Of a DNA stretch of 64,000 nt, positions 44,980 through 55,412 are shown one piece after another. The notes beneath the pieces were generated by a model. That model was not told the DNA's origin, ran no database searches, and saw only the letters and a program-made list of their open reading frames with translations. The translations under genes and the position numbers were made by a program. Source of the stretch: Molanna angustata (taxonomy: Eukaryota; Arthropoda; Insecta; Trichoptera; Molannidae); NCBI GenBank assembly GCA_963576475.1, contig OY754972.1, forward strand, positions 8,361,062 through 8,425,061. Reading direction: 5' to 3'. Within the stretch, counting starts at the first letter, position 1, and each line of letters opens with the position of its first letter.

Positions 44980-45185
44980 AATAATAATGAACACTTCCAT
45001 GCACCCTGCGTAAGTGGCGAGTTTATTGCCGTATGGCAATTTCTTCCAACTAATCAGTGTTTCCAGCCCAGAGAAGCAATATTTGCGTGAGAAATGAATT
45101 TAAATAAATTTCTCCTCTGCTGGGAATCGAACCCAGGACGCCCGCACAGAAACCAAACGGCTTACCAACTGTGCCACGGCGGTCG
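44980..45185 (-). mobile_element. SINE-B, complete
   Basis: Minus strand: head CCGCCGTGGCACAGTTGGTA, B-box GGGTTCGATTCCCAGCAGAG, body GTTGGAAGAAATTGCCATAC, then GGCAATAAACTCGCCACTTA and a 3' end of GAAGTGTTCATTATTATTAT. Confidence 0.88.
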
Positions 45186-45261
45186 GCTAATAACGTCTTA
45201 TGTGTTTTTTTAATATTCTATACATTTACTATCAATAAACTCCAAAGCCTACCGGATGTTA

Positions 45262-45555
45262 GGCTTTATTATCCGTACCGGTAAACAATTCAACAACATG
45301 AACGCTTTATTATCCGTACCGGTAAACAATTCAACAACATGAACGCTTTATTATCCGTACCGGTAAACAATTCAACAACATGAACGCTTTATTATCCGTA
45401 CCGGTAAACAATTCAACAACATGAACGCTTTATTATCCGTACCGGTAAACAATTCAACAACATGAACGCTTTATTATCCGTACCGGTACACAATTCAACA
45501 ACATGAACGCTTTATTATCCGTACCGGTAAACAATTCAACAACATGAACGCTTTA
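45262..45555 (+). repeat. 41 bp minisatellite inside LINE coding sequence, 7 units
   Basis: Units ATTATCCGTACCGGTAAACA and ATTCAACAACATGAACGCTTT repeat with one substitution in unit 6. The last unit runs into LINE coding (FNNMNALITHYLSYIRPH), so the array arose from a LINE segment. Confidence 0.95.
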
Positions 45556-46090
45556 ATAACACACTACCTTTCATATATACGCCCTCATATAGAATTTTTT
45601 ACACCAATTTGGAATCCGCATCATAAAATCCACAGCAACCATATTGAAAACATCCTCAAAACTTTTTTTTTAATATTTGGAGAGACGACTATTCATAAAA
45701 AATACTAATTACAAATTTTCTATAGAATTCTTCAGAATTAACACATTACAAGACACAAGGACCTTATTGTCAAATGTTACTGTATAAAATATGCAACAAC
45801 CTAATTGACTCCCCGGATTTACTAAATACTATATCACTTCACGTACCAAACAGGCACACCCGTTTGAAAAATTTATTTCATCTACCTATTTGCCATACTA
45901 ATCACAGATATCACTCGACTATGTACAGAATTCAACGTGACAATAATATAAAATTTAAACACCCAGACATTTTCCATGACTCCATAGTAACTAACCGTAA
46001 AAAAATAAAAATGTTTTTCTACCCAGTTCCCTTAACTCCTTCAAACAAGTTCTTTCCTTCACACCTATAATCCCTCATTTTATTATCATT
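45530..46090 (+). pseudogene. LINE (CRTN group) C-terminal remnant
   Basis: Coding FNNMNALITHYLSYIRPH, then IEFFTPIWNPHHKIHSN, then after frame breaks YKICNNLIDSPDLLNTIS, HVPNRHTRLKNLFHLP and ICHTNHRYHSTMYRIQR. It matches the LINE at 62752-64000 (YIRPHLEFCTQIWSP; IDSPELVNLVGIHVPGR). Confidence 0.8.
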
Positions 46091-46109
46091 ATGTATTGTA
46101 TTTTTTTTA

Positions 46110-46680
46110 TCAATCGTTTTTTACTCCTCACTAACCCAAGGGGATATAATGGGGAGTTGTGATTTCGCAATTTAAGGGTATTTTTTATTGCAGATTATCA
46201 ACTAGTATCATGCTGAGATTGTATTCTGAAAGTTTCATCACAATGTATCTGTGTGTGTGTGTGCTATGTGCTGTGTGCTATGTGCTATGTACGGCGTGTT
46301 CATTTTACTTTATCGATTATAGACTAAAGTACTCATTCGATTCTTTTCAAATTTTTCAAATATGTATAGGTATCTAATACTCGCTTAGATTCCATTAGAT
46401 TTTGAAGGATATCTGAATAGTGCTTCTCATTTTAACTGTCAATTATTCAGGATATTTAAAATTTGAAATTTTTATTTTCAAGTTGATAAAAAGGTACATC
46501 ACTTTTGTAAAATGGCATTGAAGAGTTATCAAGTTTTCATTATAAAATATTTAAATGAAAAACAATTTATCAAACTCATTTCATGAAAATGCTGAATATT
46601 TTCCATACAAAATTTGAATAATTTATAGAATGACTTGTTAGTGAGGAGTTTAGCGTTGGCCACAATCCACTCGTTTTTCT
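46110..46680 (+). repeat. Rep-T, full copy
   Basis: ACTCCTCACTAACCCAAGGG to TTAGCGTTGGCCACAATCCA and CTCGTTTT, aligned end to end with 34518-35088. Contains a GTGCTATGTGC short tandem at 46262-46295. Confidence 0.82.
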
Positions 46681-47566
46681 CTTATAATTGTTATTCTTGT
46701 ATCTACTGCTCAGCATACTTGTTTAAATATTTTTAATTCGTTATTTTTTAAATTGAAGAAAACATTGTTGGCTTGTAGGCACTAATTTTATTAGCACCAT
46801 ATTATGTAACCACACAATTTCACAAGTTTTCTGAAATTATGTAAATAAATAAATTTTAATTCCTATTTCATTAGCATTTCAAGACCGTTTACTTTAAATT
46901 ATATCCATACCTTTATCAACAGTCACCTGTCAAAAAAAAATGGCGGCTTTCAGCGAGGTACTGCGCATGTTTCACTCAAGGATTTGAGTTTCACCATGGT
47001 ATTTAATTTGGTGTATCTTGGTGTAAGCCAGTCTTACATTTGATTGTAATAGATATCCATATATCAACAAACCCGCCATAATACAGAGTTGCCACAATTT
47101 ATCTGTACATTAATCGAAAAAATAAGTAGGTATTCAATAATATAAGTTCAATAAAAATAATACTCAAAACCACATCTCGTTGTTTGCATATTAACATAGA
47201 CAAAGACACGGAGAAACGTGAATTTGAAAAACAAATTACATTTGAATATCAAAGATAAAAATTTCAATTTGATTTTTAAAATTTCAGACACATGAATTAT
47301 TCATGAAATTTTGCTTTTAACGTTTTGTAATAAAAAGGGGTCTCTTTAGATATTCTTATTAAGTGATTTGCTTAAGAAACATAATCTACTTGATGTAAAT
47401 GTAGAATGAATTTATTATGTATAATCGATCAATCGACATTTGAAAATATTATTTATGATCAAAGATTACTTTAATGTATTTGTATGAAACAGTTTTATGT
47501 GTTTAAACTATTTCTGGACCTCAGAGCCAAAGAATATTATGTCCATCCCTTGTTAAAAGTGAAGTG
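46681..47566. other. Unassigned
   Basis: No recognised features. Confidence 0.35.
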
Positions 47567-47752
47567 ATTGACTTCTATCAATAATATTTCGAAAATAAAA
47601 CATCTCTTTGACTTCTTTCAATATTTCGAAAGTCAAAACCTCACATTTAACAAAAAGTGGACTTAATACCCTTTGTGAGGTTTCGACTTCTTTCAATAAT
47701 ATTTCGAAAGTCAAAACCTCACCTTCAACAAAAAGTGGACTTAATACCCCCT
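47567..47752. repeat. Tandem repeat of ~100 bp, about 2 units
   Basis: ATATTTCGAAAGTCAAAACC, then TCACxTTxAACAAAAAGTGG ACTTAATACC, occurs twice, with a shorter first partial copy at 47567-47610. Confidence 0.82.
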
Positions 47753-47937
47753 GGCTTTTGCGTGTCCAGATTTAGTTTTGTGGGTCCAGATTCGTTTATT
47801 TGACGAAAATATGTTTAATAAATCTCTTAATAACATCTCTTTCCTATCTTACGATTCCACTTTAATATTTTGGACAGTGTGTGTTGATATATTATAAAAA
47901 TAAAAATACTTGGTTTTGATTCTATTAAAATTAATTG

Positions 47938-47975
47938 ATTATCGACGCATTTCGTGCAAGCCACATCTTCAGAAT
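47938..47975 (-). ncRNA. Hammerhead-ribozyme-like motif (Penelope remnant)
   Basis: The minus strand shows CTGAAGA (47966-47972), a short GTG/CAC stem II, GAAA (47950-47953) and the GTC cleavage triplet (47944-47946) in hammerhead order. No PLE frame is next to it. Confidence 0.45.
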
Positions 47976-48037
47976 AATACTATGTAACTTTATGTTATAT
48001 ACAAAATTTACATGCCTTCTCTGTAATCTCTGTAGTC

Positions 48038-48136
48038 TACCGCCGTGGCTCAGTTGGTAAGCCGTTCGGTTTCTGTGCAGGCGTCCTGGGATCGATTCCC
48101 AGCAGAGGAGAAATTTATTTAAATTAATTTTCTCGA
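48038..48136 (+). mobile_element. SINE-B head, 3'-truncated
   Basis: CCGCCGTGGCTCAGTTGGTA, CGGTTTCTGTGCAGGCGTCC, B-box-like GGGATCGATTCCCAGCAGAG, then AAATTTATTTAAATTAATTT. The LINE-like 3' body is missing. Confidence 0.82.
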
Positions 48137-48361
48137 ACGACGAATAGTATCCAGAAGAGTATTATATTGGAGAGACTGTGTAGCCAGAACTAACAGAAAT
48201 AGGTTTCATTGCCAAGAAGATCGTCGAAGAAATGGAATTACTGATGGACCGTATAATCTCAGGAGGCATAACTTGTGTAACACAAATATAAAGTGAACCA
48301 AAAGTTAATAAAGATGAAGCGTTAATTTGTGAATTATTTCGAGTTTCTATAAAATCATTCC

Positions 48362-48785
48362 CAAATAGCCCAAGGTTAGTGAAACACAATACTTAATTCG
48401 CAAACAGCCGAAGATAAGTGTGACACAATACTTAATTCCCAAAGAGCCAAAGAGTAGTATGACACAATACATAATTCCCAAACAGCCAAAGATAAGTGTG
48501 ACACAATACTTGATTCCCAAAGAGCCAAAGATTAGGGTGACACAATATTTAATTCCCAAAGAGCCAAAGAGTAGTATGACACAATACTTAATTCCCAAAC
48601 AGCCAAAGATAAGTGTGACACAATACTTGATTCCCAAAGAGCCAAAGATTAGGGTGACACAATACTTAATTCCCAAACAGCCAAAGATTAGTGTGACACA
48701 GCACTTAATTCCCAAACAGTCAAAATTCAGTATGTCACAATAATTAATTCCCAAACAGCCAAAGATTAGCGTGACAATTCCCAAA
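48362..48785. repeat. 39 bp minisatellite, ~11 units
   Basis: Units of CACAATACTTAATTCCCAAA followed by CAGCCAAAGATAAGTGTGA. The length is a multiple of 3, so frames stay open on both strands (48347-48784 minus, 48420-48743 plus); these are by-products. Alternating unit variants (AGAGCCAAAGAGTAGTATGA versus CAGCCAAAGATAAGTGTGA) show a higher-order pattern. Confidence 0.95.
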
Positions 48786-49629
48786 GATGAAACATGGATA
48801 CGACTAAAAATGTACTCGTTAAATTCAAGTATCGTTTTACTGCCCTAGTTAATTACACCTCTTTAGCCCCACGTCAATTAATTATTACCTTTATTGTTTT
48901 ATATACCAGGAAACAAATGCGTCTTATTGCTCCAATGGATATGTTATTATCATTGGAAGCCATTTTTATCGAGTTTTATTTCTGGTCGAATGAACACGAA
49001 CATGCGATATTGAGAGCATAAAATATTTAAACGGCCTTTGTCTATGAACGTATCAAATATTTATTGCTACAATATTCGATACTTGACCGCATATTTAACC
49101 TCATACGTACACAGTTGAAATAAATTTGACAAATCTTTTTGTTTTGATTCTACATTATAATGTATTTCTACATTTTTTTGTATAAATGTACCTACCCACA
49201 TACTTTTATTTTGAACTAGTGATCGCACACAGGATAAAATTTAACTGTGATTTATTAAATTTATAAGTTTATATGTAAGTCGATTCGTTCAAAAGATTTT
49301 GTTCTCAAATTATTAAAAAATGTATATTGTAGATAGGTATTTCTAACAACATTCATAATAAACTTTCCAAAAAAACATTAAGCTATATTTAATTTAATTT
49401 TCTATATTGGAGCAGGCAAAGAGAAACGAGAGCTTTAATACTCGTTCTACTAATCGTTCAAAAGAGCGTAACGGTAACATACCTAATGTATTATCAACAT
49501 TTGACACACATATTTAATTAACTACCTTACATAAATGTTTTATTAACTAAATAATTTACATGTATTATTAAACTTATTTTTATTGAATTTAATAAAGTAT
49601 TTAAAATCTTTAAATCAAATAAATATAAA
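48786..49629. other. Unassigned
   Basis: No recognised features; frame 48794-49021 has no known domain. Confidence 0.35.
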
Positions 49630-49690
49630 AGTTTTTATTTTATAATATATATAAAAATAACTTGGTATACAGCACTTATGAGCACAAATA

Positions 49691-49732
49691 ACTGTCGACC
49701 GGTTTCGAGAACGATGTTCTCATCTTCAGGAT
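49691..49732 (-). ncRNA. Hammerhead-ribozyme-like motif, left arm
   Basis: On the minus strand: CTGAAGA core (49723-49729), a 6 bp stem II GAGAAC/GTTCTC with a 3 nt loop, GAAA (49703-49706), and CCGGTC holding the cleavage triplet GTC. The stem III is minimal, as in Penelope-type hammerheads. Confidence 0.75.
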
Positions 49733-49918
49733 GATTTACGTACTAAATTAAAAATGAAAATATAGACTTAACCTAAACTAAAGATGTGGGAGGAGTCAAT
49801 TCGAAAGTAGTGGGGCAAGCGACAACCCGGTGTTTAGGAAACGCTAGATATAAATTATTTATTAATATATTTATTATATAATTTTTTTATTATTATTATT
49901 AATTTAATCTATGTTAAT

Positions 49919-50431
49919 TTATTTGATAGGGAATATATTTAGTAGCGGACTATTAGGAAAATTAATTTGATTGTTTATTATATCCTGGTTATTGTTTATA
50001 CTTTTCCTAATTTCTAATATTTCCAAATCATCTAATTTTAAATTTGAATGTCCTGTATGTAATATCTGTAAACCTGTATTAATGTCAAAATGATGATTAA
50101 ATTCTATTAGGTGTTCAGCGAATTCTGAAAAATTATTATTTTTCAGACAGCGTAAGTGTTCTTGTGTTCTAATTTGAAAATTTCTATTTGTTTTCCCAAT
50201 ATAAAATTGATTACAGTCATTACAACTTAATTTGTATACTCCCGATTTTTCTAATTTATTTATCTTGTCTTTATTATTAAGTATTATATTTTTCAGTTTA
50301 TTATTTGTGTAGAAGGCTGGTGAAATTGTGTTCGGGATATTCTTTTTTATTAGATTTGATATATCATTGTTAAAAAATAATAATTTTCTCCATTTTTTAT
50401 TGTTGTTATCATCAATTATTTTTGGGTAAAG
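49919..50431 (-). pseudogene. Penelope-like ORF, C-terminal GIY-YIG endonuclease domain
   Basis: A 170-codon open frame on the minus strand (no ATG needed; it opens after a stop at 50432-50434) ending TAA at 49919-49921. Residues 31-45 read NIPNTISPAFYTNNK, the linker before the nuclease. Residue 64 starts GVYKLSCNDCNQFYIGKTNR: GVY and YIG are the family signature, with Arg83 and Arg88 and Glu91 in the expected places of the active-site region. Cys70/Cys73 with His107/His113 could form the CCHH zinc motif seen in Penelope-like nucleases. The domain nicks target DNA for retrotransposition (family knowledge). The nuclease domain looks complete, but it is cut off from its reverse transcriptase, so the element cannot move alone. 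There are no in-frame stops over 170 codons, which suggests recent activity of a full-length relative. Confidence 0.85.
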
Positions 50432-50514
50432 TCACAAAAGGTGTCAGCTTTTCATTCAATGATTAATCTTTAGTTTAGGTTAAGTCTATATTTTCATTTT
50501 TAATTTAGTACGTA

Positions 50515-50560
50515 AGTCATCCTGAAGATGAGAAAATCGTTCTCGAAACCGGTCGACAGT
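50515..50560 (+). ncRNA. Hammerhead-ribozyme-like motif, right arm
   Basis: CTGAAGA (50522-50528), stem II GAGAAA/GTTCTC with one broken pair, GAAA (50545-50548), and GGTC with GTC at 50552-50554. Inverse counterpart of the motif at 49691. Confidence 0.68.
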
Positions 50561-50620
50561 TATTTGTGCTCATAAGTGGTGTATACCAAGTTATTATTAT
50601 ATATATTATAAAATAAAAAG

Positions 50621-51300
50621 TATAATGACGCCACAAAGTTACTTCCTTAAAAATAAAACTGAATTAAATATAAAAGTGGCTCCAATATTTATACTACGCC
50701 AAAGATTGACGACACTTCTAAATATATTTTCTTGCATCAATCAAATAAAGAGAAAATATGTTTACTAAGTCATAGTCACTAGAAATTAAAAATTGAATTA
50801 ATCATTTTAAGGCAGATCCCAGATGGAGCATTAAACACACAAGTTTGCTGCAAAATTCGAGTTGGCGCACACCGCCTTTCTTTGTCGGTGTGGAAGCAAA
50901 CATCATGAGGAAAAGAAGTGAGGAGGTTATCCAACTTTGATGTGTTAAGTTTCTTGTTTATTCTTGACCTCTTCTGCGTTCGGATCTTACACATTTCAAA
51001 CGCACAGATATTTTTATGATACTTTACAAAATTATCAAAAAACAGATAAAGATGTTATTAAACTATAATACGCAATACAATAATCCCCTCCTCATTCGCT
51101 AACGATACCTTCTCCTCATGTTCAAACATACTTTTTAAATGTAGTTATATGTGTATTTTTGTGTATCTTTTTTTATTTTGTTATATCATGTACTATCAAC
51201 CTATTTTATGACTTTTTTAATTATGTAACCTATTGTTGTATAATCATTAAATTAAATTGAAGGAAGTATTTATGCTCAACTTTCTTACAAACAAAAAATG
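50621..51300. other. Unassigned
   Basis: No recognised features; the minus frame 50779-50994 has no known domain. 51120-51250 resembles a LINE 3' UTR in composition only. Confidence 0.35.
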
Positions 51301-52024
51301 TAAAATATGTACTCGAATATATTTTGATTATTGCATATGCGCAAACATTGGATTTTTTTCCCTGTCGGGAGTCAAAGATATTTTTTAACAGATTTTTTAA
51401 TTATCTCAATAGAGACGAAGTTGGAATATTTATTGTAGGAGAACCGGGAAATCAACCGGGAAATTAAAAAATATCTTTGACTCCCGACAGGGAAAAAAAT
51501 CCAATGTTTGCGCATATGCAATAATAAAAATATATTCGATTACTTACACATTGGTACAAGTAGGTAAATAAGACAAAAATGACCTTATAAGTCTGGCGCA
51601 ATTCAGGGGTGACTTCTATGCGAAAAATGCATTGTCACCTCACATATAAGAATTGTAGCTTTCATTATTTACAAAAAACCAATTCTCTCAATAGATGGCG
51701 TTACAACAAAAATAAATAAAAAATAATAATATTGTTGTTCATAATTTCACCCATAGATGGCTGTAGTAAAAATTCCATATTTTCTAGCGAAAAGAATTTC
51801 AGTATTACAATATATAGAAGTTTCAAAATTGAATTGATAGGGATCTCATTAAAAAGGCATAATTGGTGAACGTTGCGCAAGCGCATAAAGTGATCACGTA
51901 AACCAGCCGATGACAGGTCGTAAGCCCTGTAGGTGCCTTGATTTCCCGGTTCTCCTACAATAAATATTCCAACTTCGTCTCTATTGAGATAATTAAAAAA
52001 TCTGTTAAAAAATAAAATATGTAC
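51301..52024 (+). mobile_element. Rep-F composite insertion with 12 bp duplication
   Basis: TAAAATATGTAC flanks 51313-52012 on both sides (51301-51312, 52013-52024). The left ~150 bp (51313-51460) is inverted relative to the rest and, read on the minus strand, contains a unit end (ATTGAGATAATTAAAAAATC) joined to a unit start (TATCTTTGACTCCCGACAGG). The remaining 550 bp is one plus-strand unit ending CTGTTAAAAAA. The left and right ends equal those at 28007-28885. No reading frame is conserved. Confidence 0.87.
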
Positions 52025-52450
52025 ATTACTTAAAGCTGTATCTTTCTGAGATGAAATAAATAAATAAATATTTTATTATGTCCATTATCTAGGTGAAACG
52101 TAGTTATAGTACCTACCTACTGTGAATTTCTATCAAGAATTGTCGATCGAGAATCTAGATTTAGGTAGCATATTATTATAATTGTTACATAAAACAATGA
52201 ACTGTGACGAGGGAGAAATTATCATTAAATTAGTGACAATGTTACAAGGTTATGTTACAATGGAGGTGTCTTCTGGGTATGTAATAATGTCACCATCATA
52301 TATTAAATTTCATTATCTTGTCTTGTGACCGGTGACCCATATCCGTTGAATTGTTACTTACTTTACATCAAAATTGTTACTATGAATTGAAATATTATTG
52401 AATCAAAATTAGAACCTACCTAATATAATACATAAATTTTAACATGTATA
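52025..52450. other. Unassigned
   Basis: No recognised features. Confidence 0.35.
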
Positions 52451-52883
52451 TAATTCAAAAACTAAAACAGACGAGAACCAACTAAGCGTTTTTGAAAGAA
52501 AGATCCTGCGGCGAATCTACGGAGCTGTTTGTGACAGTGGTGTGTGGAGAATCAGATACAATCACGAGTTGTACCAGCTTAATGGTGATGTAGACATTAC
52601 GGGATTCATCAGGATCGGAAGACTTAGATGGCTTGGATACGTGGAAAGAACGAGTGAGCAACTGCCCGCCAGAAGAGTCCTATACACCATTGACAAGAGG
52701 GTGTGAGGCGTAGGGGGAGACCCAAGCTGAGATGGATGGACTGCGACCAGGGGGACCTGGACTCTCTGGGCGTGGTCAATTGAGGACACGGAGCCGCTAA
52801 CAGATCGGAATGGCGAGGACTTCTTTTGGAGGCCAGGTCCCACCTTGGGATGTGGAGCCGATGACGATGATGATGTAATTCAA
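52451..52883 (+). mobile_element. RTE-like LINE, 5'-truncated
   Basis: From about 52490: ERKILRRIYGAVCDSGVWR, IRYNHELYQLNGDVDITG, then FIRIGRLRWLGYVERTSEQ, followed by a frame change near 52700 and a tail GATGACGATGATGATG. TAATTCAA at 52451-52458 and 52876-52883 is the likely duplication. Same family as 5734-6174 and 38014-39126. Confidence 0.83.
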
Positions 52884-53054
52884 TAGTAACATTTCAAGTA
52901 TTCGTCCTGTCTTGTAAAAGCGATGCGAGATCGTTCAGTTTAAAAATTGTTGAAATTATGAAACTTCCCTTTAAAATGTATCCTGAAAAATTCTATAAGG
53001 TATTCTTTATTAGATTTTTTAGTCTTTAGACTTATAAAAACAAATTTTATACGT

Positions 53055-53330
53055 ACACTTATTACTCTCCACTCTATGTAATATTGGAGAGTCGTGATTT
53101 CACATTTTTTAGCGTATTTTTTTATATAAATTTCTCAACGGGTATCATGTAGAGAGTGAACAATATGAGTTTTGTCGTGATGTGTTTGTATGTATGGCGT
53201 ACACCGTATGCCTTGTATGCTTTTTGTGTCCTCTCTACGGCCCAAACTATAAGTGCGATTGACTTCATATTTAGATCATATGTGTAGACCTACATAGGTA
53301 GATGTATGTATTCATTGTGATGTGCTCACT
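53055..53330 (-). repeat. Rep-G arm, inverse orientation
   Basis: TTGGAGAGTCGTGATTTCAC, AACGGGTATCATGTAGAGAG, TTTTGTCGTGATGTGTTTGT and GGCCCAAACTATAAGTGCGA are the inverse of 19960-20070 and 16060-16100. Confidence 0.72.
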
Positions 53331-54214
53331 GATATGTAGTTTACTTCAATGCAGTGTTGTTGTTGAACAATAGTTTTCTGGTTCAGAAAACCGCTTTTTC
53401 ACGAAGATAGGTTGTATTATCTAAAGAAGAGCACCATTTCCTAGTATTGTTTTCCCTTCCACAGAATGCATTCAATATTTAAATGTATCTGTATCTAAGT
53501 CCTATCCGAACAAACCGTACCGAGAGAGCTTTTATTGTTTGCTTGCATTCCTTCCATGCCCGACCCTCGTCTCTCGACTAAACCCTGGGATTTGTTACAT
53601 TTTGCTTAAGGGTATAGGAAGATTTCAATACAAGCCTTCCAGGAAAAGACAGTTATTGGGTTTGCGTTTTATTCCCCTATTGGTAGATCCACTTGGAAGT
53701 ATTACGCAATACACTATTTTACGAAACAGTTCCTAAAAAATATGCGGCAGTAAAGTACGAAATTTATTCGCAGATATATTTTCATTATTAATAATATCGG
53801 ATGTATTTTTACCTTCGAGTTCTTTGATCCAAAAAAAGGCTCATATCTACCGTCCTCTTTATATTCATTGTGTTGTCTTCCGTAAAATCTTTTGGAAAGC
53901 GCTAGAGGATGAGAAAATATGAAAAAAAGTTTAATTTAGTATTTTTTGAATTTTTAAAAGTTTAAAAGTTCCTTATGTTAGAACAGAAACGGTTCTTGAT
54001 TGATATGAAACAATGTATAACATCATACACAATGCAATTTACTGTCCTGAAATTACGGAACTTACCTCCTTCAACGTCCCATCGCGTCATACGCGAAGCC
54101 CACTTTTGTTTCACAAACGCACCCCTCATACGCATGATGAACACTTATAATCACGAACATCTGGATGTCGATATTTTTCTTTTAGGACCTAACTTATTTT
54201 CTACTGCATTATAA
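53331..54214. other. Unassigned
   Basis: No supported gene. The overlapping frames at 53962-54214 on both strands show no known domain. Confidence 0.35.
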
Positions 54215-54535
54215 TAATAATAAACCAATAGTAATTTCCACCACAGGAATTATTCCATTAAACTTATTAAACAGTTTAGAAACCATAAAATTACCTAAAT
54301 ACACATACGTCACCATGCAAAAAGCAGCCATATTAAACACATGCAGACTGGTGAGGAAATTCCTCCAAATCGACGACACTACTGACCTTACTAACACATA
54401 AATACTACACATGGCACCAACACACAAAATACCACATTTTATACACTCAGTAAGGATAGCACTTGGCAGCATTGCCGTGCTATCCCAAATCCCACCAGGT
54501 GATAAACCTGAGAAGGTATTAAAGAGCTCGAAATA
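54215..54535 (+). pseudogene. LINE extreme C-terminal fragment
   Basis: Plus-strand frame: NKPIVISTTGIIPLNLLNS, LETIKLPKYTYVTMQKAA and ILNTCRLVRKFLQID, the end block known from several insect LINE proteins (PVVIxATGxxP...QKxxILxTxxIVRKFL). The minus-strand frame 54209-54688 is its shadow. No upstream catalytic part is present. Confidence 0.58.
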
Positions 54536-55199
54536 ATAATAATATATATTTATTTTCCATAACAAAATACATACAGGAACTAAGGTTTTTTGAACATGCA
54601 ATTTATGATTAACTGTGAATAAAATAAAATAAAAATAATATAAAATAAAATAGTTGTTGTGAAGTACCATGTTTTTTAGTTCCTCCAATAAATCTTTGTC
54701 TATCTAACTAGGAGTAATTCCTGTTTTAAGTAAGGACAATTTTATCACAATTTTAATAACAAGTCCACTTCTAGCTACATGATTGAAATGTTGAAATTAA
54801 CAAAGAAGAATTATACTCATAGTAAGTAATGAAATGAAATGTAATGAAAAAATATCCCAATTCGCTATCAGTTCAAGTAATAATGATTGAATTTCACTAA
54901 ATGATTGAAGTGTCCAGATTGATTGGAGTAGTCAATGTGAGCTTGCGGGTACCTATACATTCTCTCTTACACTTATATAGACACACTTACACACATATAC
55001 ACATCATTACACTCATACGTACACACATACATACACTCATGCACTATCGTTCAGATATAAATGTTTTTCATATGTAGCTTTAAGTATGTAACCACAGCAG
55101 TCAACATTTATTGTTAATAGTGTGAAAATTTAATATTAGTCTTATTCTTATCTGACAACACCTGATTAAATCCTTATTCTTTAGTCTTCCTATCATTGC
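54536..55199. other. Unassigned
   Basis: AT-rich; CACACTTACACACATATACA-like runs at 54960-55040. No gene seen. Confidence 0.35.
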
Positions 55200-55412
55200 T
55201 ATGAATTGTTATTATATGCTATCTTCTTTGTTTTTTTTTACTTTTCTTCTGCTATCTTTATTTATTTTGTAATGTGATTAACTTATTGCCATAGTACACA
55301 CTGTTTTGTATATTTAACATTTACTCTGGTTGGTTGGAAGAAATTTCCATGAGGCAATAAGCCCGCCAGTGTACAAATTTTATGTACAAGAAGATTAAAA
55401 TAAATAAATAAA
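55200..55412 (+). repeat. LINE (LWN group) 3' UTR end
   Basis: TGGTTGGTTGGAAGAAATTT, then CATGAGGCAATAAGCCCGCC and AGTGTACA, ending in an AAATAAATAAAT tail. Matches the ends at 33120 and 36780 (inverse) and the SINE-B body. Confidence 0.75.

Larger units (their letters stand above)
49630..50620 (-). mobile_element. Penelope-like element, internally deleted, with inverted arms
   Basis: About 990 bp bounded by ~155 bp inverted arms (49630-49785 and 50466-50620; outer sequence TTATTTTATAATATATATA, inner sequence TATAGACTTAACCTAAACTA). Between them lies a minus-strand GIY-YIG frame. The reverse transcriptase core is absent. Inverted terminal segments are typical of Penelope-like elements. The arms hold hammerhead-like motifs. 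Confidence 0.85.

Noticed and set aside
48347..48784. Repeat protein (Leu-Gly-Ile-Lys-Tyr-Cys units) on the minus strand
   Set aside because: A 39 bp minisatellite open on both strands because the period is a multiple of 3; there is no conserved start or codon bias.
48362..48785. CRISPR-like array
   Set aside because: The units are contiguous tandem repeats without unique spacers, in a eukaryotic genome. The same applies to 10381, 14362, 17134 and 45262.
54209..54688. 159-residue minus-strand membrane-like protein
   Set aside because: It is the antisense of a LINE C-terminal block on the plus strand; the hydrophobicity follows from AT-rich composition.
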